DNA of 64,000 bases from Haliotis asinina (GCF_037392515.1 NC_090287.1:14187001-14251000), one strand, 5' to 3'. Shown: positions 45,308 through 57,830, numbered from the stretch's first letter. The notes: generated from the sequence alone by a model not told the origin. Translations and numbers: made by a program.

Positions 45308-46640
45308 TATAAACATCAAGAGTTCACACTTTCATTTCTGATACAGATCAAAGGGCATATGTTCATTAATTAACTAACTAGTGTAGAACGTTGAATGTTA
45401 TACAGATACATGACTTTGGGAAAAAACACACTTTGTGTTACGAACCTGCAACATATCTATTTTTATCAGCTGGAACAAAATGAATATTTAACAATACGAT
45501 TCCTGCAACACCAACGTAGGCCTTGGTATACTGTTGTATATTTCAAGGCCATAACCGAATTTATGAGAGAGAACCAGTCTATGCAAACTCACCTTTACAT
45601 ATTTGCACATTATATTCTATTTCATTTTGCAAGGGTATTGTGGCTGTTTTGCCATCACACTAAGGACTAGGTTAGAAATCCTAAATGATGGCAATATTCA
45701 TCTCCTTTTATCATACTACGAAGTGTATTAACTATTGCCACAATCATCGTAAAATCACACTCACCGTAATTACTCCTGTGTTTTATTTCCAACATACCAT
45801 ATCAATAATTTATAGCATTGCACTCATCACCAGCACGTAAATTACTTGTAATAAAAATGCAAGTAAATTAATGAAATAGCGCAAATTTTGTGTTTATATT
45901 CTACCCAGCTTGTTCCATGTTAGCCTTGAGAGCACTACCAACGCATGTACCATATGTTCCTAGGCCAAAGTAGAATCTCCTTGCTGCGACATATGAGGCA
46001 CCAAACAAATTAAACTAGATGCTCAAAATGTCAATGACAGTTGGAATAATATAGAGTGGGGAGTCACTCAAACAGATATACATGCGATTTGGATGAGGAC
46101 ACAAAGGGGTTGATAGAATTACACAAAGGGTTCATATTTAAGAAATACACATTTTTGGTTTTGCTGAAGAAACAGCTGATGAACAATGGACCCGAATATA
46201 TCCGACTGTAGATGGTGAGTGAAAGATTTTATGAATGTCGCCTTCTGTGATATGTGTTCCCTTGTATGTAACAAATATACAAGCTTGATAGATAAAGATT
46301 ATTCTTCAATATCGGGAATGTCGCAGATGCAATGCTCTCTTTCATACAATTTGCAACATGGCCAAATACCTGAATATGACTATAAATGGCAAGTCTACAG
46401 GGGGATTTTCAACGACGCTTGTCATTCCCATCACTTGCAACTCGCAGAATGCCTTTCAAACAGCCGAATATTGCAGGTCGTTCACTGACATGACATTCAT
46501 AAGGTTGTTTTCAAATGGTTAATAACAGCTAAGTGTATTGTGTATGTGTTGAGTTTGTCAGTACCCGTTGATCCAATTATCAGGTATGTTTGCAACAGCA
46601 ATAATTTCCCGAGTTCATAATCTTAAAACTACATGTATAC
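45308..46640. other. Spacer within duplication copy 2
   Basis: Counterpart of 39785-41170, with no supported gene. Confidence 0.5.
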
Positions 46641-46644
46641 TATT

Positions 46645-47095
46645 GCTCTTGAAGATTTGCGAAGATCCATTCACTGTTTCTTTTCGTGCATAAATTACTC
46701 TGACATAAGACATAACATGCACTTCTATACCAAAGGATATGATATCAAATCAATACTATACGGACACTCTAAGGGATCTGCTAACGATAATCATGAATTA
46801 TTAGAATCTATCCATTCTTTCATTGTACTCTCAGACAGATTTGTGTTGTAATAGTAAAATGAAATTGCACCTCCGACACTAATGATCTTAATGTTATAAG
46901 TGGCTATGTTATCAAGTTTTGATTTTACATTCTCAGAAAGCTATTGTTTGTTGTTTGATATTTGCATGCTTTTCTCCTCACGACTGCTGTATATAAGTTA
47001 CTTGTACCCCACTAGCGGTATTAACATAAGCAATATATTGCTTATTTACCAATCCAATTCCCCTTCTGGAAATAAATATGTTTAAACCATAATGT
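46645..47095 (+). mobile_element. LINE 3' end, copy 2, internally deleted
   Basis: It retains the last part of the copy-1 LINE (HYFFSC-like frame and the 3' UTR ending GGAAATAAATATG). It lacks about 390 bp that include the LRLGCSDLN region, so the deletion followed the duplication. Confidence 0.7.
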
Positions 47096-47448
47096 CCACA
47101 TAGCTAACTCTGATACACAAACTTTATCATTGATTGTGACGCATAGTGGTGTAAGAATATATAAAATTGTTATATTGGCAAAGCAACACCCATAATAGTG
47201 AGGGGTCTTCTTATGATAATGTAATCCAAATTACAGAATGATCATGTGGAGCACTGAATGCATTGTATCCACGACACAGGTCAATCACTCCAGAAACTGC
47301 CATCACATGTGAACAAAAAAGGTAGAAATGACTCTCTGTTTGTAACTTTGATGTTTATTTCTAAATGCAACAAATAACGATATTTCATAACATCATATCA
47401 GATAACATTATAACAACCATGAACGGTAACAAATAACATCATCTGTGA

Positions 47449-47982
47449 TCACGACCGTTTCTTCAGGAACGTCAAGATGCAACTGGGCCTAGTTTTCTGT
47501 TCGTCTGTCTTCACTGTCCGTCGCTGTCTTCGGAGAACGCGGTATCTGTTCCTGGTCAACAATCTTTCTACTAAAGAGGTCATGTCAAGTTTTCTCTTCT
47601 TTGCTGGTCTCTCGGAGTTATAAACCCGACGTGATGCCGACAGTGCGTCATTAAGCTGCGTCATGAGAAGCTCGTTTCTGAAGGTTTCTTCTGTTTCTTC
47701 TAACTTCAGATTCAGATTGGCACGTTGTCTCAGATTGAACTGTTTTCGACACGTGAACCTTTCTAATGATGGAGCAGCCAGTGAAGTCAGTTGAGATCGT
47801 AGTTCTTCTATAGGACCACCATGTATGACACCCTCACATTCTTCATCATTATCATCACTATCATCGTGAAACGAATAGTCCACAAGCTTAGGAAGAAAGT
47901 TGAAGTCAGGACTTGTACTGAAACTAGTTTTACCAACCGAAACATCACTGCTCACATATATAATGTCTGATTCTCTCTTCAT
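47449..47982 (-). CDS. PKLVDYSF-family small protein, group I, intact (duplicate)
   Basis: The product of 177 residues differs from the 42.3-kb gene at very few positions (for example SVGKT for SFGKT and NDEECEG for NDEESEG), so both reading frames have survived since a recent duplication. All group I landmarks are kept: MKRESDIIYV start, LPKLVDYSFHDD, the LNLKLEETEETF helix, PAKKRKL and the FLKKRS end. AATAAA is at the complement of 47354-47359. It is divergent to the gene at 49.9 kb, about 2 kb away, and the degenerate copies suggest that this head-to-head pair was once the basic unit. The start was chosen as for its twin. Confidence 0.82.
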   Translation of the reverse strand: MKRESDIIYVSSDVSVGKTSFSTSPDFNFLPKLVDYSFHDDSDDNDEECEGVIHGGPIEELRSQLTSLAAPSLERFTCRKQFNLRQRANLNLKLEETEETFRNELLMTQLNDALSASRRVYNSERPAKKRKLDMTSLVERLLTRNRYRVLRRQRRTVKTDEQKTRPSCILTFLKKRS

Positions 47983-48039
47983 TCTGACTGTTTGAGTCCT
48001 CTCAGCACAAGTTCCAATCTTCTCTATGTTACACACCTA

Positions 48040-49820
48040 CATGCAGTTGGTTGTGACGGCCACTGCTGTAGTGAGGCTTATTAAGTATTCTATATGCCTT
48101 GCTCTAAAATCACATCTATCAATGTTTGTGTTTTCGTGGGAATTAAAACTCACGGATATAGCACTCTGTAGTCATCAATAGTGTGAGCTGTACACCGTGT
48201 TCAATCGCACATAATTGCCCTGTTGTTTAGAGGCGTGATGATGTTTGTTTAAGACCTACCTCCCGTAATAATTAGCTTAAAACAACACTTTGACTCACCT
48301 ACCAGGTACACATCTTAGAGAAGTCTTTGTAAATACGTAAGGTGGTTAGTATTCAATTCCGCTTGATCAAAGGTAGTATTTTTTCATCTCTTTTAATTAA
48401 GTAAATACTGTTTGTATCCCCTCGTTGATCAGGCAACCTATTAGTTTGTGTATTTGTAAGCAATGTTTGTGAATCCAGAGCTGCAGGGCATCAACATGGG
48501 ATTTGATAAGAACAATCCATTAAACACTGTGTGTATGTGTATTTGCAGAAGTATAATATTAATTTATTTCAACGTAAAGAACAACGAATTGATTTTCAGG
48601 AAACATAGTGTGTCTTGACATAACTTTTTGCATTACAAATCTGCACATTTCTTGCCTAATAACTATGTGTCTAAATTGGAAGTTATTTTTTAAACTGCTC
48701 ATGACTTGTGCTGTAATAGCAAGTAATGCATACATTGTACCACTTTGTTTTAAATGCAATCATTATTATAATTTATACATTACACACGTGGTGATAATGA
48801 ATCACATATTTCCCCAAAGTACTTCAGTTCTGAATAAACAAGTCTGTTTGATAATGACTAAGTCTTAAATGTTGGATTTATGTGGTTGCTATTGATGGGT
48901 TACACATAACATGTGTATGTGTTTGTTACCATTTCATAACATTTTTTCAGTATAGGCTATTAAAAAAAGTCGGAGATGTTCTATTTTGCGAGAATACCAC
49001 TAGCCAATGCATATATGAAATATATACATACAGATGAAACATTTCCATAGGAATGGAATAAATTTTTACCTTTACCCTTAATTTCTTTTCATCTTTTATA
49101 TCCTCCTTGGCGTCATTTTCATTTCATCAATGTTATAAATCAAATATCCCCTACTTTTGGCATGGTACAGTTACGGTGTCTTCGCTATACCCGTGATATT
49201 AACCTGTTAGACCAAGGTGACGATTGTACAATTTCCCCTTGAAATATTACTTCATATATCCCTTGAAGAAGAACACCCACCCACACATTTGCGTTGAAGG
49301 TCATGTGCAAGGCTTGCTCGCATTATCTAGCAGGGTGAACAGGTTTCAACTTAAACAAGAACCGAGAGAGGGTATATAACTTGCTGTCATGTTCTGTTAG
49401 GCTGTATCTGGACTTGATTAGAAAGCAAGTTACGTAAAGTGTGTACAGTGGTCTGTATTCAATAAATTTCGCATTCAAATTTCTTGTTGCACCCTTATAT
49501 AAACAGGGTTTTTTCAGTTCATGCAACAAATGATCACACCGAAAATAGAAACTTCAATCCTTCCATTAAAATGAAGTATGTGAAATATTTCTAAATAACA
49601 AGCTTCAGGGTAGCAAATATACACCAGCTATTGTCACATTTTCTTCTTTCTTGCTTGTATTTAAAGTGTTTTTGTTTTTATTTAAGGTAATGTAGTCATG
49701 AAGTGCTTTTCAAAATATGCCGTAACTCAATGTAAGTCCTTGTGCTAATATCAGTAAGTAGCAGGGGTCACTCAATTAGTTGGACTCACATCACGTGACT
49801 ATAGACACGCCGGTCTAATC
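48040..49820. other. Shared upstream region between divergent group I genes
   Basis: About 1.9 kb separate the minus-strand gene at 47.4 kb and the plus-strand gene at 49.9 kb. Pieces match the degenerate unit at 37.4-38.8 kb in the same order. No gene is seen inside. Confidence 0.6.
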
Positions 49821-49822
49821 TC

Positions 49823-49866
49823 ATTGGTCTTTGCTGTCCAAGGACGTGGTTCAGGGCCTATATAAA
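49823..49866 (+). promoter_or_regulatory. Inverted CCAAT and TATA box for the 49.9-kb gene
   Basis: ATTGG (49823-49827) and TATATAAA (49859-49866) lie 32 bp apart, about 85 bp before the chosen ATG. A CACGTG E-box occurs just upstream in ATCACGTGAC. The homologous orphan region at 38.6 kb keeps the ATTGG but not the TATA box. Confidence 0.65.
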
Positions 49867-49947
49867 TGTGTGCGGTAGGTAATGGGCCATTAGCGATTTG
49901 AATTCATCTGATGTTATTTGAAATCATTCTTTGACATAAAATCCATC

Positions 49948-50529
49948 ATGAAACGGTGTTCCGATATTGTCTACGTGGCCAGTGACAACCCTGATCTCAA
50001 AACCAAGTTCACCCTCAAACCGAACTTCAACTTTTATCACCAGTCTATCCCGAAGCTTGTGGACTACTCATTCCACGATGACAGTGAAGATGAAGATGAC
50101 GGTCGTGGTCGCAGTTCCGACGCAGTAGAGGATCTTCACTCTGAGCTCACAGCATTGGTATGTCGGCTGTCAAACACTACCCGCGCAATTCCGGTTGAAC
50201 GAGACGTCGCACGCCAGGCATTCAGTTCCAGGAACCTTCGAGAAAGGGCTAGTCTAAAACTGAAACTGGAGGAAGATGAAGAGAAAGTGAGGAAAGAGCG
50301 GGTTATGACGCAACTAAATGACGCATTGTCGGAGACCCGTCAAATATGTGACTCTCAAAGACCAACAAAGAAGAGAAAGGTGGACATGAGTTCTGTGTGG
50401 GAAAGACTCATTTCCAGAAAGAGTTATCGTCTGCTCCGAGGTCAAGGATCACCTCGTCTGAAGAGGAAAACTGAAGACAGTGGGATCAAACCAAGAAGTT
50501 TGCTGGGACTGTTGAAAAAACACAAGTAA
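49948..50529 (+). CDS. PKLVDYSF-family small protein, group I, diverged intact member
   Basis: An intronless gene of 193 residues starting MKRCSDIVYVASD, aligned with the group I N-terminus; an upstream in-frame TTG was not used. SIPKLVDYSFHDDSEDEDD lies near 33-51, VEDLHSELTAL near 60-70, the charged helix RASLKLKLEEDEEKVRKER at 100-118 and MTQLNDALS after it. PTKKRKV at 139-145 is almost the SV40-type nuclear signal and is the clearest localisation hint in the family. The end is KPRSLLGLLKKHK. AATAAA is at 50617-50622. It has several extra residues relative to the minus-strand twins and is clearly older than their duplication. No outside homologue is recognised. Confidence 0.82.
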   Translation: MKRCSDIVYVASDNPDLKTKFTLKPNFNFYHQSIPKLVDYSFHDDSEDEDDGRGRSSDAVEDLHSELTALVCRLSNTTRAIPVERDVARQAFSSRNLRERASLKLKLEEDEEKVRKERVMTQLNDALSETRQICDSQRPTKKRKVDMSSVWERLISRKSYRLLRGQGSPRLKRKTEDSGIKPRSLLGLLKKHK

Positions 50530-50639
50530 TCTATTCCATGGGATCATGAGTTTTCAAATTTGTTAAGTTTTATCGTGTTTATGTTGTTAAAATGTTGCTT
50601 TTCGTTACGGTTGGTCAATAAACCGAGTACATGCAAAGA

Positions 50640-52660
50640 AGACTGGTTTTTTTTCTGTCTCTACCCTTATCTAAGAGAAATCATAATTTACTCCCTTCGT
50701 GAACTTGCATCACCTGGATGAAACTGTATTATTTATAAATCCTATACCGGTCATCTAGATCCAAATGTATGGAAGCGCTGTACTCCTTCCGTACATTTAT
50801 AATGTATAGATAACCGCCCCTGTTGACATACACCGACAAATATAGCATTTTGTATACCTGCATTCCCGTGCATAATCTCTACAGGCAGCCATAACAGACG
50901 GGATAGGATCTGCCATATTTTGGAGCATGACAGCTGCTATATGGTTACAGCTGGAAATGTTTACCTACCTCTTAATAACCATAACTGTCCTATTTATATT
51001 CACACCAAAGCCCATACTCAGATCTACAGCTTCTTTTATTCCCGATGTCTTAAGTCCCATTTTTTTAGAGATGTAGTATCTCTGGGTACAGAATTAAGGA
51101 TTGTCTTTCTTCTTTTCAGTGCCACATTTCGGGGCAGATGGCTCTGAAGTAGAAAGTACTTGTGTACGTACTGAAACATAGTACTCACGTGTACCCTGTA
51201 TTAATTTCTATCATGGCGTGTTATCCAACTTGAAAGAAAGTTGTGACTTCGATGAAACATATCTACCGATCACAGACACTGCACGGGTGTCATATAGTCG
51301 TCATGATATTTGTAATTAATATAACATGAGTATTTAGGATGATGCACATGTTCGTTTATATAAGCAAATATGCAAAAGGTATACTACATCGCAAACGTCT
51401 ATTAGGTTCTCGCGACAACAGAAGCGAAAACATGTGTTCTGTATGTCCTTTGGTAAATAAACTCATACCATCACTCAAGTCGGAATATTAAAATTAACTC
51501 TGCTGTAGGACCAGGAGTAGGACTTTGTCGCTTTTGGTTCCTTCAATTTCTGTCACTGTTTACGAAAGCATTGACATTACGTAAATACCAAGGTCAAACA
51601 GTGATGTCATGTATGTAAAGAAACGTTGATATGATCATGGTTCGAGTCCTAAGGGCAGATCAGCTTTACTAGTTACGGACTACGAACATCGCGAATAAAC
51701 ATCGACAGTCCTATGGTATTCGTCACAGCGCTATATATCGAACATGGAGGTTGACAACATTTACTCTTACTGTTTGGGGTTTTTTTGTATTGTTTTTTTT
51801 TTTTTTTTTTTTAATTTCAAAAATCTTGCGTCCGTAGAAATAACGGCATGGAAAGGACACTAACATTGAACAGTTCGCACTATCAAACTATTTCTTATCA
51901 GACTTGAATGTCTGTTTGATGGTCGTAATCTGCGAGGACGTCAAATTCATTATAATGAATTATGTAATAACTATGTATTATAATCTTATATCACACTCAG
52001 CAGTGCCGTTGTTACAGTAGAGCTTCTACAAAGTGTCAATACTTGCTAGAGAAGATAGTGGCAATACTGGCTAGGGGAACTGATCTGCAGTTATAATCCC
52101 TCTTCAGCCCCAGGCTTGATCAAGCTAAGCCTGACCATGTAATGTCGACTCTTAAAAGAACATGAGCTGTATTTATTTTTCTGATTATTGCTCAACGGTG
52201 GTACATCAGTAGGGTAAGTCCCATGGTAAATATTTTGATAGTGATGCCTTATACCTAGGAAAGTAACGTTAATAGACTCCCACGATCACCAAGTGGCTTT
52301 TAATCGCTGTAGAAATGGAAAGGACTACTGGTAACCAGTTTATCTCGTTTCGGCAGGATTTTCTCTGATTCGGTTCAACGCCCTTGGACTGAATGAGTTG
52401 AACTCATTGTTTCTTTTCATGTGTCGTTTCTAATGCCAGCAGCACGAATAGAATTATTTTCAGGGACAGACCATTGTAGCTCCCCAAAACTACACACCGA
52501 GCTTTGATAATAAATATTTGCTCATTGCCGCATGATTAATGTTGATCTATAATCAACGGCCAAAATAGTATCGGATACACCCTCCTTAAACACATGGTCA
52601 TGTTTTAATGACGAAAGCTCAAGTCCGTAATATACACGAAAGTGGAAAACAGATTTAGAG
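50640..52660. other. Intergenic, no gene seen
   Basis: AT-rich spacer with a poly-T run near 51790-51815. Short frames lack support. Confidence 0.4.
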
Positions 52661-52665
52661 TTTGT

Positions 52666-53545
52666 CGACACAATCTACCGACTTCCAGTGTCCTTCTGTG
52701 TAAAGTCTTCCAGGCTTGATCCGTCACATACCCCAGCGTTTTTAATCGTCAGAAACCGTATCAAAAGATGTCCTCATGTTTTGTGCCGTGACGGAACAAT
52801 ACCAGCATCTCCTGGTCGTTATAGATGCCCTTGTGTATGATTTTCTATTTTGACGTGTTCTGTCGACATGACTGTTAAGGGGTAGGGGGTAGCCTAGCGG
52901 ATAAAGCGTTCGTTCGTCACGCTGAAATACTTGGCCGGTATTGTGACTGAGCTGAAGTCAGGCGGGCAGTGTCTCAAACATGTCGTGACAAATGTGCGAA
53001 ATAGCCACTGGTAAAAATCCAGCCGGGCCAGTAAATGTCCCTACAATCATTTTTGGTTAAGTGGCGTATATGTGGGCTAGTAACTTTCAGGCATGGCTAG
53101 CATGACTCGATAGCAAAATGTGGAAACTATTTGACCAAGCAGATAGAAGTTGACCATAGTCTCAAATAGACCAAGCAGACAGAGAGTGAGTTCAGTTTTG
53201 CACCGCGTTCAGCAATGTCGCGGCGGGAGACACCAGAAGTCCGCTCCACATTTTGTACCCATGTTCTGAATCGAGCCAAGTATTTCAGCGTGACGAACGA
53301 ACGCTTTAACCACTAGGCTACCCTCTGCTAATTAACAGCCATGTCGACAAAGCACGTCAAAATAGGAAATCATACACAAGGGCATCTATAACGACAAGCA
53401 GATGCTTGTGTTGTTCCGTCACGGCACAAAACACGAGGTCTTCTTTTGATGCGGTATCTGACGACTAAAAACGCCGGGGTATCTGACGGGTCAAGCCTGG
53501 AAGACTTTACAAAGATGGCTAGTGGAAGTCAGTAGATTGTGTCGA
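52666..53545. repeat. Foldback structure with tRNA-like sequence at the inner arm ends
   Basis: Arms of about 270 bp (52666-52935 and 53274-53545) are reverse complements with scattered differences; the spacer is about 340 bp. Pairs include GACACAATCTAC with GTAGATTGTGTC and CACAAGGGCATCTATAACGA with its complement. Near the inner end of each arm lies a tRNA-like piece (TAGCCTAGCGG at 52890-52900, complement near 53315). The spacer contains a fragment of the abalone-type SINE (about 53187-53235). It may be a foldback DNA transposon or an inverted duplication. Confidence 0.85.
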
Positions 53546-53650
53546 GATCCGTTAGTTCTCGTTCCCCACCCCGGGCGAGTCTGTACTGTCTTTTCATAGT
53601 CACTTTCTACTGAAGAGAGGAATTCAGGCACAGGGAAGTCATGCGAGTAT

Positions 53651-53890
53651 AGAGGGAGTGAGTTTAGCTTTATGCCGCAGTTAGCAATGTTCCCGCAATA
53701 TAACGGCGGTGTGTAAATAATCGAGTCTGGACCAGTCAATCCAGTGATTGACAGCATGAGCATCGATCTACTTGACTAGAACACAATGACATGCGTTTAC
53801 CAAATCAGCGTGTCTGACCATCCAGTCCCGCTGCCTTTTTTGACAAGCATGGATACATGAAGATCAGTTTTAATCCGGACCTCCACCGGA
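53651..53890 (-). repeat. Abalone-type SINE-like repeat, diverged
   Basis: GAGTGAGTTTAGCTTTATGC starts the copy, and CGAGTCTGGACCAGTCAATC and CCAGTCCCGCTGCC follow. The flanks share ATGCGAGTA (about 53641 and 53893), a short target duplication. More mutated than the 14.7- and 59-kb copies. Confidence 0.8.
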
Positions 53891-54026
53891 CTATGCGAGT
53901 AGATATGCTGTGTTGAGTTGATCCATGTATGAATGTGCGCCGGAACATGAATGATGTGTCGATGGTTTGGAGAACGGAACCTCGACCCATACTCTCAGCG
54001 CAATCTCATGCCCCTGAACATCCAAC

Positions 54027-54867
54027 TACAGGCAAACTGTAGCGCAAGTGGGGTAACTGTAGCGCTAGTGTAGAGGATATGACCAGAATATGACCAGTAT
54101 TCATATATGCGAGCGAAGCGAGAAAAGGTTGGCAACGCACTTCCCCCGCTTCGGTTAAAAAAATATTGTTCATGTCAAAACAAAATATCGCCACCATCAA
54201 AGGTACACTCCAGTTTCCTCACTAGGTTGTGCTCTCAGATTTCCAACGCCATATTTAATAATTACTCACGTGAAATATGTTTTATTCAACATTTTAAGCG
54301 CAGCTCGTGGTACATCAGACCGTTCTTCGTCTCCATTACCCCTGTCAGCTTTCGGTTCAAAGTAGTGAAGGGACAAGTTATTATTCCTTATGGAATACAT
54401 AAAGAGTTACCTCCCATGCTTGGTACGCTCACTGCGCCAGAATAAACAATAACGCCGACACTTAAGACAAATACAATCCAACAGAATCATAATAAAAATT
54501 GGCAGTATGGTATATCTTATCTTATTTCTGCTTATTCTTGTTCCTTCACTCCGTTCAACCTGAAGCTGGCAGGGGTAATGGAGGCGAAGAACGATCTGAA
54601 TACCACGAGCGGCGTTCAAAATGTTGAATAAAACATATTTCACGTGAGTAATTATTAAACATGGGATAGGAAATGTGAGAGCACAGCCGAGTGAGGCAAC
54701 GGGAGTGTACCTTTGATGGTGGCGATATTTTATTTTGACATGAAAAATACTTTTTGAACCGAAGCGAGGGAAGTACGTTGCAAACCTTTGCTCGCTTCGC
54801 TCGCATATATGAAGGCTGGTCATTTTCTCTACGCTGCGCAAACACATTTGCACTACAGTTTGCCTGT
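54027..54867. repeat. Second foldback element
   Basis: The left arm (54027-54379) and right arm (54534-54867) are inverted copies of about 340 bp with moderate divergence; the loop is about 155 bp. Matching pairs include GCAAACTGTAGCGCAAGTG with CACATTTGCACTACAGTTTGC, and TCACGTGAAATATGTTTTAT with its complement. The repeated GCGAGCGAAGCGAG box stands near the outer ends. No coding capacity is seen, so it is a likely non-autonomous DNA transposon. Confidence 0.85.
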
Positions 54868-57700
54868 GATCCAAACCGCCTCCCACGTCCAGGCTTAGTA
54901 ACAGCATGTCCCATACGCTGGTATGACCCGGCCAGATGACCCCTAGTCTTTCCACTTCCACTCACTACCACGTACACTTTGCTGGTCCAGGTTGACAAGT
55001 GTAAGCCCCTAAATCTTTGAAAGATCGGACAAATTTAAGACTTCCTGCAGTAATAAAAGTATAGGTCGTCGGCAAGTGACAATGGCAGTTTATTTCGGTA
55101 TAGCGAAAACGTGGCGTCAAGTACATCTAGGGTACAGAAATACTGTGCACAGTGGTAAAACATTAGTCGACGTTTTCGTTGTGAAGCAAGTCAGCGACAT
55201 TAGGGTCTGTGTCGAAACGTCGCCTATGCAGAATAAAGACGTTGAATAACCATAAACATCGTTCCCATTCTTCACCCCTCAACTTCTAGAATGCCAGTCA
55301 AAGAAAGTACAGAGATCAAGCCATCGACAAGAGCGAGTCAACGAACGACACCCTTGTGATAAATTGTATCTCCATCCTGATGCCAACCGAACAACCTACA
55401 GGACAGAGCAGTTCAGACCGATGTCACAAAAATGTACTGTGTAACAAGGCTATGAAATATTTACCTCGATGGAATAATTTAACAAATTATTGTAAACTCA
55501 TAAAGTTAATAACTTCTAGTGACAAGTTACTTTTATTGAATGGTGCTAAATTTATCAAATCAGCACTTAAATGTCGATCTTCCAAATAATGACAACATAA
55601 ATGACTGCCTATTGTCATTATGCCAAGTATCATTTATATTGCTTTTTGTACATGGACCGGTGGACTACAAAATGAAATAAACTACTCTCTAAGTAAATGG
55701 AATTTATTTATTCTTATAAGAATAATACAATACTTATGTGACAGGTATAAAACATTTCTTCAATATTTTGGTCACAATACTTCTGAGGGTGTCGGTACTC
55801 TCCTCTCTACCTCGCTTCCTGATGCAACTGATGAACGTCACTGTGTCTTGATCCTGAGGTCCGTGGTTGCATGCAGGGTGTTGCTGCCGTAGCTCCTTGT
55901 GGTTGTCACCATGCCTTTGCCCCCCTTCACGATGCATAGTTAAATACAGTGTTGCTTTGCTGAGATTATGTTGTGAACATGACCTTGAAACAAAACTTGT
56001 GGTATCCGTCGTCTTGATACCACTCTACTTCTATTGAAGCTGCCATAATGGCGACTAAATGACCATTCTTCCATCTTAGGTTAATAGGAATGTATTTGTT
56101 CTTAAGCAGTCAACAACATGAGTAGACTCAAAGTTTACAAACAAGCAGAGTATTTCCTTAAATCTGAATAGTAGTTTAATTCGAATCGGAAATGGAATTA
56201 CATTCATACTGCGTTTTTCTAAAAAGATATTCCAAATAATCGGTATGCCGAGTAGACTTATTAAATTATCTGCATAATAGTTTAATTGGGACAGGAAATG
56301 GAAGTGTCTCCTTCCTCTCTTTTCTCAAGACATTCAAAACAATCGGTGTATTTGACTATCACCTTGTATCTCGCGTAAGAAAAGCGGACGAGTCTCCTGC
56401 ATCGAAGTGAGCGTGGCTTTTGTTGTTTAAGCTAATCCTGTCCGTTCCGTATGACTAGTGGTCGTATGAGAAATGGGCGTGCCACCAATCTGTGTGTGGG
56501 GGTGGGAGGAGGGGGGTGTCCACATGCATTTCCATGAAAGTCATTTACTATGATCCCTGTATTCCGGACCAAGGGAGAAACACTGTCATGCAAATTGTAC
56601 ATTGTTGGTCTCGTGGGTGTACATGCTCATAGCGTTCGTCTATCGACGGGCAGACGGCTAGACAGATGTTTTTATCAGAGAGGCCACTCAACTCTCAACA
56701 GGACATCTTGTCAGTTAGTTTATGACGTTAAGTTAACACACCCAGGGTTATCGCCCTTGCATTGTAATAGGCTGTACCAGGTTAAGTTCGCAAAACTGCG
56801 GGTAATTGCATGGAGGTAGATTTATCACTAATCATTGTTGAGAAGTTAGACGGTATCTGAAACACGAATGCTCCTAGAATGTCAGTTAGATGGGGATCTG
56901 TGACATCTGACTTGGCAACATCCTGAACCTACCAATTTCATATTTGTTTTGGCTAACTAATTTATGTGATGTTAAACTTCCTGCTTTTTTAAAGAATATG
57001 GTTTAAACATATTTTTATTCATGAAAGTGAACAGGGATTGGTGAAGATGCATTACTGCTTATGCTAACACCGCCCTCATGCAACATATAGTACAACATTC
57101 AGGATTTCACGTTATCGATATTGACTATTGCAATAATGGAACATTTTTAAATATTTATAGATATATACAGATTACATCCATTATGACTATTCTGTAAGTA
57201 GTAATAAGTTAGAGAGTTACAGATGTGTGTGTCTAACAAGCCATTGTAGAAATATTCATCAATCCTGAGAAGGTTTGATGAGTGAATTCATTTGAAGCGT
57301 TGTGTCTTGATCATATTATCGTGGACAGATTCAACTATATTCTGGTTTACACAAGAAGTAACGTCTTTGTTTCCCGTATCCAAGTGATAACCGGTTGTGT
57401 AAATATATATATTGGGTCTTATCTGAGCATAGTTACCGCAAGTGAGGAAACAGTGTAGGGCGTTTCCACTTTGCGCCTAGATTTTCGGAGCTCTCTTAGA
57501 ACTAAGGGACCATTCATAATTTATGGCTGGGGAAGAGGGGGGTGGGGCGGTGATGATGATTTTTATGGATTGGCATGCACGATGTACACGATTGCTCAGA
57601 TGTACAGTTATTTGAAACATGCGAACTGTAGTCAAATATCGACAGGATATAGAGCTTACAGATAATATCCAACGTTTTATGTGATAATTGGTATTTAATA
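54868..57700. other. Intergenic, with a possible LINE scrap
   Basis: A frame near 55440-55589 (LPRWNNLTNYCKLIKLITSS) resembles the end of a LINE ORF2 but is too short to be sure. A G-rich run lies near 56500 and another at 57530. No gene is supported. Confidence 0.35.
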
Positions 57701-57719
57701 TTATAAAGAATACATGTTT

Positions 57720-57830
57720 TAAAAGCGTCGGTGAGCACCGTTCGCTCGTCACACCGAAGATACTGGTTCGGTTCCCTACATGGGTACAGTGTGTGAAGTC
57801 CTATTCTTGTGCCAAGAAAATAAATATTCC
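57720..57830 (+). repeat. tRNA-derived SINE fragment
   Basis: CGTTCGCTCGTCACACCGAA followed by GGTTCGGTTCC (B-box-like) and ACATGGGTACAGTGTGTGAA. It belongs to the family of the 29.65-kb element but lacks its A box. Confidence 0.6.

Larger units (their letters stand above)
44309..48580. repeat. Segmental tandem duplication, copy 2
   Basis: This is the partner of 39107-43490, about 5.1 kb further on. It keeps the complete group II gene with its promoter and the group I gene. It has lost about 390 bp of LINE sequence at a short GCGAA/ACGAA homology (junction near 46660). Confidence 0.92.
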
